This document shows, in pieces, positions 56,135-64,000 of a stretch of DNA of 64,000 nt. Position 1 is the stretch's first letter, and each line of letters opens with the position of its first letter. The position numbers and the translations under genes were made by a program. The stretch is from Thalassomonas actiniarum. GTDB lineage: Bacteria > Pseudomonadota > Gammaproteobacteria > Enterobacterales > Alteromonadaceae. Where the stretch lies: positions 5,578,603 through 5,642,602 of the forward strand of contig NZ_CP059735.1 of the NCBI RefSeq assembly GCF_000948975.2, given 5' to 3'. The notes beneath the pieces were generated by a model. It searched no databases and had not been told where the DNA came from. It saw only the letters and a list, made by a program, of their open reading frames with translations.

Positions 56135-56390
56135 TAGACAGCTCTCCTATGACATCAATGACTTTTAACATATAAACATCTTCGATTAACCCGACAACGT
56201 CATTCCATTTCGGGTTGAATTCATTATTCTCCCAACGGCGCAAGGTTCGCTCTTCAATGCCATAATCGGCAGCAGACTCCGCTTGCGTGTACCCGCGGCT
56301 TTGTCTGGCATACTTTAATAAATCCGAACCTTTTGGCGTACGACAGGTATTTGTCGCAGCAAAACCTACAACTGACTGGCCCATATTCAT
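56127..56390 (-). CDS. XRE-type helix-turn-helix regulator
   Basis: 87 residues with a Cro/CI-like HTH (GYTQAESAADYGIEERTLRR, about 33-55). It heads the two-gene regulatory operon with the antiterminator. AGGATAGG precedes the start. It may repress its own operon through the palindromes upstream and so set when the antiterminator appears. No CI-type cleavage domain or RecA-sensitive site is present. Confidence 0.82.
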   Translation of the reverse strand: MNMGQSVVGFAATNTCRTPKGSDLLKYARQSRGYTQAESAADYGIEERTLRRWENNEFNPKWNDVVGLIEDVYMLKVIDVIGELSNG

Positions 56391-56469
56391 CCTATCCTGT
56401 TATTTTTCTACGTTACCGGAAATCCCCCTAAATACGGTTTCCGGCTTAACTCACTGTTATGATTAAATC

Positions 56470-56490
56470 AGCTAACCCCTGTTAGCTAAC
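56470..56490. promoter_or_regulatory. Candidate operator for the XRE regulator
   Basis: Perfect palindrome GTTAGCTAAC (56481-56490) beside a second copy of the half-site (AGCTAACC, 56470-56477). Another inverted repeat CCGGAAA/TTTCCGG lies closer to the gene at 56416-56444. Confidence 0.45.
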
Positions 56491-56819
56491 TTCCCTGCTC
56501 CCTTTAAAGTGGAACCTTTTATTTCTTCACAAAAACCTTTAAATAAACGTGAACAGACAACCCGGTTTTAACCTTGCTCTGACTGTATTCCTAGCCATCA
56601 CTTATCTCCTCTTAATCATCAGATATCTGTCGATACCCTGTTTTAACGCTGTAAGCCCCTGCAACTTCACCACCAGCTCTATTGCCTTAGTATTGCTATC
56701 AGGCATTAACCTGAGCTGAATCAATAATGCATCGGCAATATTTATTGCCAGGCTGATTTATCTCCCATTAACGGGTCAATAAACTAAACCGGTAATCTAT
56801 CTCAGGTTAATATCGCAAT

Positions 56820-57053
56820 TTTTTATCCCGGTGATTACCCGGGAAAATTCACCTTGCCGAATAAAAAAAGCAGATATCAACTGACGACTTCCCGAGCATC
56901 CCTGAGGCTAATATCGCAACTTTTTATCCCGGAGATTACCCGGAAAAATTCACCTTGGCCGAATAAAGAAAGCAGATATCAACTGATGACTTCCCGAGCA
57001 TCCCTGAGGCTAATATCGCAACTTTTTATCCCGGGGGTTACCCGGAAAAATTC
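56820..57053. repeat. 101-102-bp tandem repeat, 2.3 copies
   Basis: Units start at 56820, 56921 and 57023 (partial). Each contains TCCCGG/CCGGGA-type inverted repeats. The unit lengths 101 and 102 break the frame, so this is not coding. Lies in the 676-bp gap 56391-57066 between the regulator and the lysozyme-like gene, which holds no other gene. Confidence 0.85.
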
Positions 57054-57066
57054 AACCACAAAAGTG

Positions 57067-57477
57067 TTATTGCCACTGCCCGGATTCGAGCTGCAATAAC
57101 AGCAGGGCGGTATACTGGGGCAGGTACTTGGCCTTAAGGCGAAGTAATAATTCATTGGTTGCCAGGACAAAATCACGGCTTTCAATCGCGGCAATCACCC
57201 GGTGAAAAGTCAAAAAACGTTCCAGCCCTAACAAATAAATAAGGTTAATCAGCGCCGCCAAACGCGCCGGATTACAATGCTCAAGGTTGATATTTTCCCG
57301 GGTCTCAACGAGCAGGGCATTTAAGTCATTTGCCAATAGCATTTCCGCTTCCTCGAGACGAATACCGACACCATCAAGATCACGTCCGTAACCTATGCTG
57401 AGTTTGCCTGCCGGACAATATTCGGGATAAGACTTAAATCCCTTATGTCGTTTGATTTGTTGAATTAATTGATGCAT
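57067..57477 (-). CDS. Degenerate lysozyme-like protein
   Basis: 136 residues from ATG 57477 (MHQLIQQIKRHKGF); a longer frame upstream runs through the hairpin. Aligns with the endolysin at 54920 but the catalytic Glu is Lys12 and the Thr is Ser27; Cys21 remains (HKGFKSYPEYC, LSIGYGR). It is probably inactive as a muramidase. The ORF is intact and keeps the same promoter element and hairpin as the active gene, so it may be a regulatory or inhibitory paralogue. Confidence 0.75.
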   Translation of the reverse strand: MHQLIQQIKRHKGFKSYPEYCPAGKLSIGYGRDLDGVGIRLEEAEMLLANDLNALLVETRENINLEHCNPARLAALINLIYLLGLERFLTFHRVIAAIESRDFVLATNELLLRLKAKYLPQYTALLLLQLESGQWQ

Positions 57478-57510
57478 AAAAAAAACCCGAGTGGTTATTA
57501 GCCATCGGGT
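57478..57510 (-). terminator. Terminator hairpin touching the lysozyme-like start codon
   Basis: Stem ACCCGA-TGG / CCA-c-TCGGGT on the minus strand with the same loop CTAATAA as at 55343, T8, then ATG. Confidence 0.8.
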
Positions 57511-57602
57511 TATTAAAAAAGTAGAAACCAAGTATTAAGCAAATGGATTAATGAGCCATGATGCGTTGATAAAACGCCTGCCACTTGGTGAAGAGTAGCT
57601 CA

Positions 57603-57644
57603 ACTATAGCCATTTCAGCATAGAAAAACAGGGCAAATTTGCCC
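57603..57644 (-). promoter_or_regulatory. Late-promoter element, copy G
   Basis: Perfect palindrome GGGCAAATTTGCCC (57631-57644), TGT, 22-base spacing, TATAGT (57603-57608). Serves the lysozyme-like gene; marks the right end of the cluster. Confidence 0.65.
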
Positions 57645-57697
57645 GGCGATTATCTTGAAGGTGAAGATATTAAGAAATATGAGTTACTTGGAAAGAG

Positions 57698-57967
57698 ATG
57701 ATTAAAGATGAGAATATCAAGTTAATAAGGATATTTGATATAAATCAAGTTTACGGTTTGCAGTATATAGCAATCAGGGCAGAATTCAATGCCCTCCCTG
57801 TGCTCTTTTATGATCAGTCACAAGACTTATTGCAAAGAAAACTTAGCATTAACCATAAGGCACCATTCACTGGCTTATCTGTAAGCGACAAAAAGGAAAG
57901 TGCTTCGGATATTGCTCCCCCTGCTGGCCCCTCAAAGGATCACAGGATAAAAAACCTCCACATATAA
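57698..57967 (+). CDS. Hypothetical protein, doubtful
   Basis: 89-codon frame with GGAAAGAG before its ATG. No recognisable domain; the C-terminal end runs into the rpmE terminator. Could be a decayed gene or chance. Confidence 0.25.
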   Translation: MIKDENIKLIRIFDINQVYGLQYIAIRAEFNALPVLFYDQSQDLLQRKLSINHKAPFTGLSVSDKKESASDIAPPAGPSKDHRIKNLHI

Positions 57968-57991
57968 AAAAAGCGCCGATTGGCGCTTTTT
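57966..57991 (-). terminator. Intrinsic terminator of rpmE
   Basis: AAGCGCC/GGCGCTT stem, 4-base loop, poly-A/T on both sides, 20 bases after the rpmE stop on the minus strand. Confidence 0.88.
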
Positions 57992-58010
57992 CTTAATGCT
58001 AAGGCAGAAA

Positions 58011-58223
58011 TTACTTCTTACCCAGAGCACCGAAACGTTTGTTGAACTTGTCAACGCGACCACCGGTCTCAGCAGCTTTCTGCTTACCAGTGTAGAATGG
58101 GTGACATTCTGAACAAACATCTAAATGAATATCTTTACCGCGAGTAGAACCAGTTACGATAACGTTACCGCAAGAACAAGTTGCTTTGAACTCGGTGTAA
58201 TTAGGGTGAATACCTTCTTTCAT
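58011..58223 (-). CDS. rpmE: Ribosomal protein L31
   Basis: 70 residues from ATG 58223 ([14 protein letters not shown] upstream). Zinc-binding C+ form with CSC in TCSCGN and CSEC near residue 40. Large ribosomal subunit. Divergent from priA, the standard gammaproteobacterial order. Marks the right chromosomal boundary of the tailocin cluster. Confidence 0.96.
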   Translation of the reverse strand: MKEGIHPNYTEFKATCSCGNVIVTGSTRGKDIHLDVCSECHPFYTGKQKAAETGGRVDKFNKRFGALGKK

Positions 58224-58446
58224 GGGAACCTCTGTTAAGGCCGTATCGCCACCTGATCTTTTGCCAGGTACCATACGAGTTAAAAATAATGGGGCCGAAT
58301 AATAAAGCATCAAGCCATGAAGTTCAACATTAACTTCGCAATCAGGCAGGAAAAAATAACTTTTTCGCCGATCTGCGGTTTGTGACTTGGCAGCAAGTCG
58401 TTATGGGGTCAAAATAGCGCACAAATCACGTAAAGAAGTTTTATTG

Positions 58447-60651
58447 GTGTCGGTTCAATTTATCCAGGTGGCCATTCCTGTGCCCATGCGCCAGCTGTTC
58501 ACTTACCAGTTACCCGAACAGTTGCAGTCCCCCGAAATCACAGCGGGAGAGCGGGTGATCGTGCCTTTTGGCCCCAGGCAGCTGGTGGCTATTATCATGG
58601 CAACCCAGGCAGAGCCGGATATTGAAGCCAGTAAAATCAAACCGATCTTATCCCGGTTAACGGACAACTGTCATTTCAGCCCTTCGTTATTACACTTTTT
58701 ACGTATCTGCGCCGACTACTACCATCATCCCATCGGGGATGTTTTTCAGCAGGCACTGCCGGTATTGCTCAGGCAAATAAAACAACCGGATATCAGCGAC
58801 CCTAAGCTGTGGTTTGCCTGCGATGATATCAGCGATGAAACCATTGGCGCCCTGGAGAAAAAAGCTCCGAAACAATACGATCTTTACCGGCTGATTGCCT
58901 CGCACCAGGGCCTGAGCTGGGTCGAATTGCGCACCCTTGGCTTTAGCAAGGCACAATTAAACGCCATCCGGGATAAAGCTTTTGTTAAAGAACAGGCGCA
59001 GCCGCCATCGGTTTATCAATACCAGCCGCAGGTGCTGATAGAAGAAAACAAACACAAGCTGTCAACCGAGCAGGCGGTGATTGTCTCGGCCATCAATGAG
59101 TCCCTGGACAAGTTCTCCTGCCACCTGATTGACGGCGTCACCGGCAGCGGTAAAACCGAGGTTTACCTGCAGGTAATGGAGCAGGTGCTGGCCAATAACC
59201 AACAGGTCCTGGTACTGGTGCCGGAAATCGGCCTGACCCCGCAGACCCTGATCCGTTTTGAACAAAGGTTTAACGCCCCTATTTTTCTGCATCATTCCGG
59301 CTTAAACGACAGGGAACGCCTGGATACTTACCTGGCGGCGCAGCAAGGTAATGCCGCTATCGTCATAGGCACCCGCTCCGCCATTTTTAGCCCGCTGCAG
59401 CGCCTGGGGCTGATCATAGTTGATGAAGAGCACGACAACTCGTTAAAACAACAGGACAGCTTTCGCTATCACGGCCGGGATATCGCAATATTAAGGGCCA
59501 GGCAGCTCAATATCCCTGTGGTGCTGGGCAGCGCTACTCCCAGCCTGGAGTCCCTGCAGAATGCCTTGTCGGGAAAATACCATTATCACCAGCTATTGCG
59601 CCGGGCCGGTAAAAGCACTAAGGCCAAGATAGAACTACTGGATGTGGCACAACAGCAAATGGAATACGGCTTATCCGGCACCTTAAAACATGCCATTAAG
59701 CAAACCCTGGCACGCGGCGAGCAGGTGTTGATCTTTTTAAACCGCCGCGGCTTTGCGCCGGCGATCAATTGCCAGGAATGTCACTGGATAGCCCAGTGCC
59801 AGCGCTGCAATAAACCTTATACCCTGCACCAGGGGCAACAGCTGCTGATTTGCCACCACTGCACCAGCCAAAAACGCGTACCGCACCAGTGCCCCGGTTG
59901 TGGCAGTATCCGCATTGTACCGATTGGCCAAGGTACAGAGCAGCTACAGCAGCGTATCAACGAGCTTTTTCCCGAATACAGCGTGGTGCGCATCGACCGC
60001 GACAGCACCCGGCGCAAAGGCGAACTGGCGAAATTACTCAACGAGGTCACCGATAAAAAACACCAACTGATGATCGGCACCCAGATGCTGGCCAAAGGCC
60101 ACCATTTTCCCGATGTCACCCTGGTAGCTATTTTGGATGTCGACGGCGCCCTGTTCAGTTATGACTTTCGCGCCGCAGAGCAAATGGCGCAACTCTTGGT
60201 TCAGGTTGCAGGACGCGCCGGACGGGAAAGTAAACCCGGTAAAGTATTAGTGCAAACCAGCTTTCCCGAACACCCGTTATTACAGGACTTAGTACATAAC
60301 GGCTACCATCATTTTGCCCGTCAGGCGCTGATAGAGCGTAAACAAGCCTACCTGCCGCCTTTTAGTTTTCAGGCCCTGTTTCGCGCCGAGGCCAATTACC
60401 CCTCCTATCCCGACAAATTTCTGCGCGCCTTAAGCGACCTTGAGCTCGACGGCTGTGAATTTGCCGGTCCTATGCCGGCGGCCATGGAGAAAAAAGCCGG
60501 TAAATACCGCTTCCATTTAATCGTCCAGTCAAAATCCCGTAAGCTCTTGCATCAGGGGGTATATGCCTTGATTGCCGCCACCAGCGAAAATGAGTGGCAT
60601 AAAAAAGTGCGCTGGTCGGTGGATATAGATCCCCAGGATTTAAGCTGGTAA
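58447..60651 (+). CDS. priA: Primosomal protein N' (replication restart helicase)
   Basis: 734 residues from GTG 58447 (E. coli 732); TTG 58444 is an alternative. N-terminal 3'-DNA-binding domain (VAIPVPMRQLFTYQLP), Walker A GVTGSGKTEVY near residue 233, DEEHDNS near 326, and a paired zinc-binding Cys cluster at about 440-490 (CQECHWIAQCQRC ... CHHC ... CPGCG). It reloads DnaB at stalled forks. Confidence 0.96.
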   Translation: MSVQFIQVAIPVPMRQLFTYQLPEQLQSPEITAGERVIVPFGPRQLVAIIMATQAEPDIEASKIKPILSRLTDNCHFSPSLLHFLRICADYYHHPIGDVFQQALPVLLRQIKQPDISDPKLWFACDDISDETIGALEKKAPKQYDLYRLIASHQGLSWVELRTLGFSKAQLNAIRDKAFVKEQAQPPSVYQYQPQVLIEENKHKLSTEQAVIVSAINESLDKFSCHLIDGVTGSGKTEVYLQVMEQVLANNQQVLVLVPEIGLTPQTLIRFEQRFNAPIFLHHSGLNDRERLDTYLAAQQGNAAIVIGTRSAIFSPLQRLGLIIVDEEHDNSLKQQDSFRYHGRDIAILRARQLNIPVVLGSATPSLESLQNALSGKYHYHQLLRRAGKSTKAKIELLDVAQQQMEYGLSGTLKHAIKQTLARGEQVLIFLNRRGFAPAINCQECHWIAQCQRCNKPYTLHQGQQLLICHHCTSQKRVPHQCPGCGSIRIVPIGQGTEQLQQRINELFPEYSVVRIDRDSTRRKGELAKLLNEVTDKKHQLMIGTQMLAKGHHFPDVTLVAILDVDGALFSYDFRAAEQMAQLLVQVAGRAGRESKPGKVLVQTSFPEHPLLQDLVHNGYHHFARQALIERKQAYLPPFSFQALFRAEANYPSYPDKFLRALSDLELDGCEFAGPMPAAMEKKAGKYRFHLIVQSKSRKLLHQGVYALIAATSENEWHKKVRWSVDIDPQDLSW

Positions 60652-60809
60652 CCCGGCGGCTTCTTTACTCGCTGTCGGCAGTATGTACTTAAATTCCCTT
60701 AAACAGGTAATAGTTAAAGATAATTTCAAACCATAAGCGGATAAATTACTGTTATTTTCCCTTGACTCGGTTAGAATCAGGCTAAATTTTCGCAGTATAT
60801 TATATTTTC

Positions 60810-61370
60810 ATGGCTCATCAGGATTACGTTTCACGCCCCCGCGCAAACAATAAAAAAAATAATCCCTATAACCAGCAGGAAGCTGCCAGCGAGGGAATAC
60901 CTTTAAAGGTTAAACTGATCAGTTTATTCACTGTGGCGGCCATTGCTATGTTCGGTTATTTTTTATGGTCGATAAAAGATAACCAACCGGCGCCGATCCA
61001 TACCGGCACGCCGCAGTCACCGGCAAAAAAACCAAGCACAAAAAGCTTGCCCGCGCCTCCCAAGGAAAAGTGGAAATATATGGAAGAGCTGAAAAATAAA
61101 GAAGTGGAAGTGGGCGAATACGAAGTTAAAACCAGCGGCCCGTACCAGATGCAATGTGGCTCGTTTCGTACTCAAAAACAGGCGGAAGTGCTTAAAGCCA
61201 ATATTGCCTTTACCGGCATAGAAGCGCAGATAAAGCAGGTAAAAGGCTCCAGCGGCATCTGGCATAAAGTGATCCTCGGACCTTATGAAAGAAAACGTTT
61301 GGCGGAAAAAGACAAGCACAAACTCAAAAACAATAATATCAACGGTTGCCAAATCTGGCTCTGGCGCTAA
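60810..61370 (+). CDS. ftsN: Cell division protein FtsN-like, SPOR domain
   Basis: 186 residues: cytoplasmic N-terminus, one membrane helix (VKLISLFTVAAIAMFGYFLW), Pro/Lys-rich linker, and a C-terminal SPOR domain (YQMQCGSFRTQKQAEVLKAN ... VILGPYERKRLAEK) that binds denuded septal glycan. Position between priA and hslV is that of ftsN in related bacteria. Confidence 0.9.
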   Translation: MAHQDYVSRPRANNKKNNPYNQQEAASEGIPLKVKLISLFTVAAIAMFGYFLWSIKDNQPAPIHTGTPQSPAKKPSTKSLPAPPKEKWKYMEELKNKEVEVGEYEVKTSGPYQMQCGSFRTQKQAEVLKANIAFTGIEAQIKQVKGSSGIWHKVILGPYERKRLAEKDKHKLKNNNINGCQIWLWR

Positions 61371-61666
61371 GCCTGCTATGCTCTTGATTTCCTCGCAGTC
61401 AAGAGCAAAATAACCGCAGCTGATAGCGCCAAAACAGCGCCGCTATCAGCTGCAGCAAAGCCCGTTTACAATCCCTCCTTTCTTTTCCCTTAAAAGAGCA
61501 TATCAGCTAAAATTTCAGCAAGTTTACGCCGCAAGGCCGTGAATTGGCCGCTATTTACCGAGAATTATCTCCAGCCCCTTGAAAGATCTCTTCGCCAACC
61601 CAACTTAATCTACAATGATAAAATGCCGGCGATAAATCGTTGCCGGCCGGACAACTGGGATTAATT

Positions 61667-62185
61667 GTGACAACTATTGTTTCTGTAAGACGTAATGGCA
61701 AAGTCGTTATCGGTGGTGATGGCCAGGTTTCCCTGGGTAACACGGTAATGAAAGGCAATGCGAAAAAAGTACGTCGTTTATACAATGATAAAGTACTGGC
61801 GGGTTTTGCCGGCGGTACCGCAGATGCGTTTACCCTTTTTGAACGCTTTGAAAGTAAGCTGGAAATGCACCAGGGACACTTAACCAAGGCAGCGGTTGAG
61901 CTGGCAAAAGACTGGCGCAGCGACCGGGCCTTAAGAAAACTCGAAGCCTTATTGGCGGTGGCCGATGAAACAGCCTCCTTGATCATCACAGGTAACGGCG
62001 ATGTCGTACAGCCCGAGCATGATCTGATCGCCATCGGCAGCGGCGGCAACTTTGCCCAGGCTTCCGCCATGGCGCTGCTCGAAAACACCGAGTTATCGGC
62101 GAAAGAAATCGTGGAAAAATCCCTGAAAATCGCCGGTGATATTTGTGTCTTCACCAACCACCACTACACCATAGACGAGCTTTAA
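61667..62185 (+). CDS. hslV: ATP-dependent protease subunit HslV
   Basis: 172 residues from GTG 61667. The mature N-terminal Thr nucleophile is in (V/M)[19 protein letters not shown]. Forms the proteolytic double ring of HslUV in the cytoplasm. Upstream TTG start at 61640 would bury the nucleophile and is rejected. Operon with hslU. Confidence 0.97.
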   Translation: MTTIVSVRRNGKVVIGGDGQVSLGNTVMKGNAKKVRRLYNDKVLAGFAGGTADAFTLFERFESKLEMHQGHLTKAAVELAKDWRSDRALRKLEALLAVADETASLIITGNGDVVQPEHDLIAIGSGGNFAQASAMALLENTELSAKEIVEKSLKIAGDICVFTNHHYTIDEL

Positions 62186-62206
62186 TTAGCCAGCAGCAAG
62201 GAATTA

Positions 62207-63538
62207 ATGATGTCGAACATGACGCCTCGTGAAATCGTTCACGAACTAGACAGCCACATAGTCGGACAAAGTGATGCCAAGCGTGCTGTGGCGATTGCCC
62301 TGAGAAACCGCTGGCGCCGGATGCAGCTTAATGAAGAGCTGCGGGTTGAAGTAACTCCGAAAAATATTCTGATGATAGGTCCGACCGGTGTCGGTAAAAC
62401 CGAAATCGCCCGCCGCCTGGCCAAGCTGGCCAATGCCCCTTTTATTAAGGTTGAAGCAACGAAATTTACCGAAGTGGGTTATGTCGGCAAGGAAGTGGAA
62501 ACCATTATCCGCGATTTGGCAGATATGGCGATAAAAATGACCAAAGAGCAGGAAATGGCCCGGGTCAAACATTTAGCCGAAGAAGCCGCCGAAGAGCGCA
62601 TCTTGGATGTGTTATTGCCTAATCCCCGCGACGGTTTCGGTAACGAAGAGCAAACCGATAACAGCGGTACCCGCCAGATTTTCCGGAAAAAACTACGCGA
62701 AGGCCAGTTAGACGATAAAGAAATCGAACTTGATTTGGCGGCGCAGCCTGTGGGCGTAGAGATCATGGCGCCTCCGGGCATGGAAGATATGACCTCACAG
62801 CTGCAGAACATGTTCCAGAACATGTCCAGCGACAAAACCAACAAGCGCAAATTAAAAATCAAAGATGCCTTTAAAGCGCTGCAGGAAGAAGAAGCGGCAA
62901 AAATCGTCAATAACGATGATATCAAGCAAAAGGCGCTGGAGTCGGTTGAACAAAACGGCATCGTCTTTATCGATGAAATCGATAAGATCTGTAAACGCGG
63001 CGATACTTCTGGCCCCGATGTTTCCCGTGAAGGGGTACAGCGGGATCTGCTGCCCCTGGTTGAAGGTTCAACCGTCAGCACCAAACACGGCATGGTGAAA
63101 ACCGATCATATCCTGTTTATTGCCTCAGGTGCTTTCCAGATGGCCAAGCCGTCTGATCTTATCCCTGAGCTACAGGGTCGCTTGCCGATCCGGGTAGAAC
63201 TTCAGGCGTTAACAACTAAAGACTTTGTCCGCATCCTGACCGAGCCCAATGCCTCATTAACCGAGCAATATATCGCATTAATGGCCACCGAAGGGGTTAA
63301 AATGGAATTCAGTGATGACGGCATCGCCGCCATTGCCGAGGCTGCCTGGCAGGTGAACGAAAGCACGGAAAATATCGGCGCCCGTCGCCTGCATACCATG
63401 CTGGAGCGCCTGGTGGAAGATATTTCCTTCAACGCCAACGACAGAGCCGGTGAAACGGTAGTCATTGATGAAAGCTATGTTAAAGAGACCCTGACCGAGC
63501 TGGTTAAGGATGAAGACTTAAGCCGCTTTATTTTATAA
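62207..63538 (+). CDS. hslU: ATP-dependent protease ATPase subunit HslU
   Basis: 443 residues, same as E. coli. Walker [14 protein letters not shown] (about 59-71), Walker B FIDEIDKI (about 256-263), C-terminal EDLSRFIL that docks on HslV. AAGGA precedes a double ATG (62207/62210). Unfolds substrates for HslV. Confidence 0.97.
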   Translation: MMSNMTPREIVHELDSHIVGQSDAKRAVAIALRNRWRRMQLNEELRVEVTPKNILMIGPTGVGKTEIARRLAKLANAPFIKVEATKFTEVGYVGKEVETIIRDLADMAIKMTKEQEMARVKHLAEEAAEERILDVLLPNPRDGFGNEEQTDNSGTRQIFRKKLREGQLDDKEIELDLAAQPVGVEIMAPPGMEDMTSQLQNMFQNMSSDKTNKRKLKIKDAFKALQEEEAAKIVNNDDIKQKALESVEQNGIVFIDEIDKICKRGDTSGPDVSREGVQRDLLPLVEGSTVSTKHGMVKTDHILFIASGAFQMAKPSDLIPELQGRLPIRVELQALTTKDFVRILTEPNASLTEQYIALMATEGVKMEFSDDGIAAIAEAAWQVNESTENIGARRLHTMLERLVEDISFNANDRAGETVVIDESYVKETLTELVKDEDLSRFIL

Positions 63539-63567
63539 CAGCGTGATAACAGCCTGAGTTAAAAGAG

Positions 63568-63984
63568 ATGAAAATTACCCGTTTTACCCTGGCCGCTGAT
63601 ACGGCAACCCTGACCCTGGATTTTATCGAGCAGAAAGACCAGGAGCAGCAATATCAGCTGAGTTTTGAGTATTTACGGGTTTTCTCTCCGGTAAAAAGTG
63701 CGCCGGCGAAAGGCAAACAAGCTCAAGGGGCAAACCCCAGCCAGGTTTCCGGTTGGGAGATCCCCTTAATAGCTCATAAAAAACAGGTGTTATTGAAGAA
63801 GATAGAAGCGGCAGGTAAACATGGCTACCGCTTTATTTTTGATGATCAGCACCAGGCAATTTATTCTGAGGCTTATTTGCTGGGCTTATGCCGTCAGCAG
63901 CAAGTATTATGGCCTGAATACCTCAACGCCATGAAAAATAATAAATTAACCCGGGAAGCTAATATCAGCATCACCCAGCTTTAA
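63568..63984 (+). CDS. DUF971 family protein
   Basis: 138 residues with the DUF971 fold, the N-terminal domain of gamma-butyrobetaine hydroxylase-type proteins (LSFEYLRVFSPVK, GYRFIFDDQHQAIYSEAYLL). Follows hslU as in many Alteromonadales and Vibrio. Function unknown. Confidence 0.88.
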   Translation: MKITRFTLAADTATLTLDFIEQKDQEQQYQLSFEYLRVFSPVKSAPAKGKQAQGANPSQVSGWEIPLIAHKKQVLLKKIEAAGKHGYRFIFDDQHQAIYSEAYLLGLCRQQQVLWPEYLNAMKNNKLTREANISITQL

Positions 63985-64000
63985 GACTTCCTTACTTAAG

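Noticed and set aside
56854-57099. Plus-strand open frame over the 101-bp repeat
   Set aside because: Unit lengths of 101 and 102 break the frame between copies; no protein-like conservation.
20059-57477. Complete prophage
   Set aside because: No terminase, portal, capsid, scaffold, integrase or replication gene anywhere in the cluster; only tail, lysis and regulatory genes.
20059-57477. Type VI secretion system or extracellular contractile injection system (Afp/PVC/MAC type)
   Set aside because: No ClpV/TssH, TssJLM membrane complex, or AAA+ ATPase of the Afp type; gene set and order (FI, FII, E, tape measure, U, X, D) are those of P2-like tails.

Overview
The window looks like a chromosome segment of a marine gammaproteobacterium of the Alteromonadales, most likely Colwelliaceae (Thalassomonas- or Colwellia-like). 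This is inferred from gene content and protein style: metE/metR, dnaB-alr, rpmE-priA-ftsN-hslVU and a PEP-CTERM protein. No rRNA gene or other taxonomic marker is present. No tRNA, rRNA, CRISPR array, transposase or integrase was seen.

Left flank, 1-19945 (housekeeping and metabolic genes): an M1-type metallopeptidase running off the left edge with a small periplasmic partner; a CheX-like protein; a 51-bp minisatellite; divergent metE and metR with MetJ- and MetR-type operators; divergent GH31 and GH13 glucan enzymes; yjbQ, then a SymE-like toxin gene and a broken second copy of the yjbQ 3' end; a PEP-CTERM protein; alr and dnaB; an ECF sigma factor, anti-sigma-like protein and DUF4097 operon; and a small lipoprotein.

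Centre, 20059-57477, all on the minus strand: a large P2-like contractile tail cluster without head genes (no terminase, portal, capsid or integrase), i.e. an R-type tailocin. Transcription runs right to left. A degenerate lysozyme lies at the far right, then an XRE regulator overlapping a Q-family antiterminator, then lysozyme, holin and five tandem micro-ORFs. Four separate baseplate J/I modules follow, three carrying their own adaptor and fibre genes. A core operon comes last: DUF4815-like and other fibre/baseplate proteins, two paralogous fibres, gpV spike, PAAR tip, gp25, sheath, tube, frameshifted tail chaperone, a tape measure with eleven 43-residue repeats, gpU, gpX and gpD. No such set of four J/I modules with several receptor-binding protein types is known to me, and it suggests one particle type with several interchangeable or mixed baseplates.

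The cluster appears to be wired by a repeated 42-bp promoter element: a 14-bp palindrome (consensus GGTCAGACTTGACC), then TGT, exactly 22 bases to a -10-like hexamer, all pointing along the minus strand. Seven good copies and two weak ones stand in front of separate transcription units, three in tandem before the core operon. The palindrome would be centred near -41.5. Intrinsic terminators or strong hairpins lie between most copies and the gene they serve, and a Q-family antiterminator is encoded in the same cluster. The working model is a dispersed, antiterminator-controlled late regulon.

Right flank, 57966-64000: rpmE (minus), priA, a FtsN-like SPOR protein, hslV, hslU and a DUF971 gene in the gene order usual for this group.
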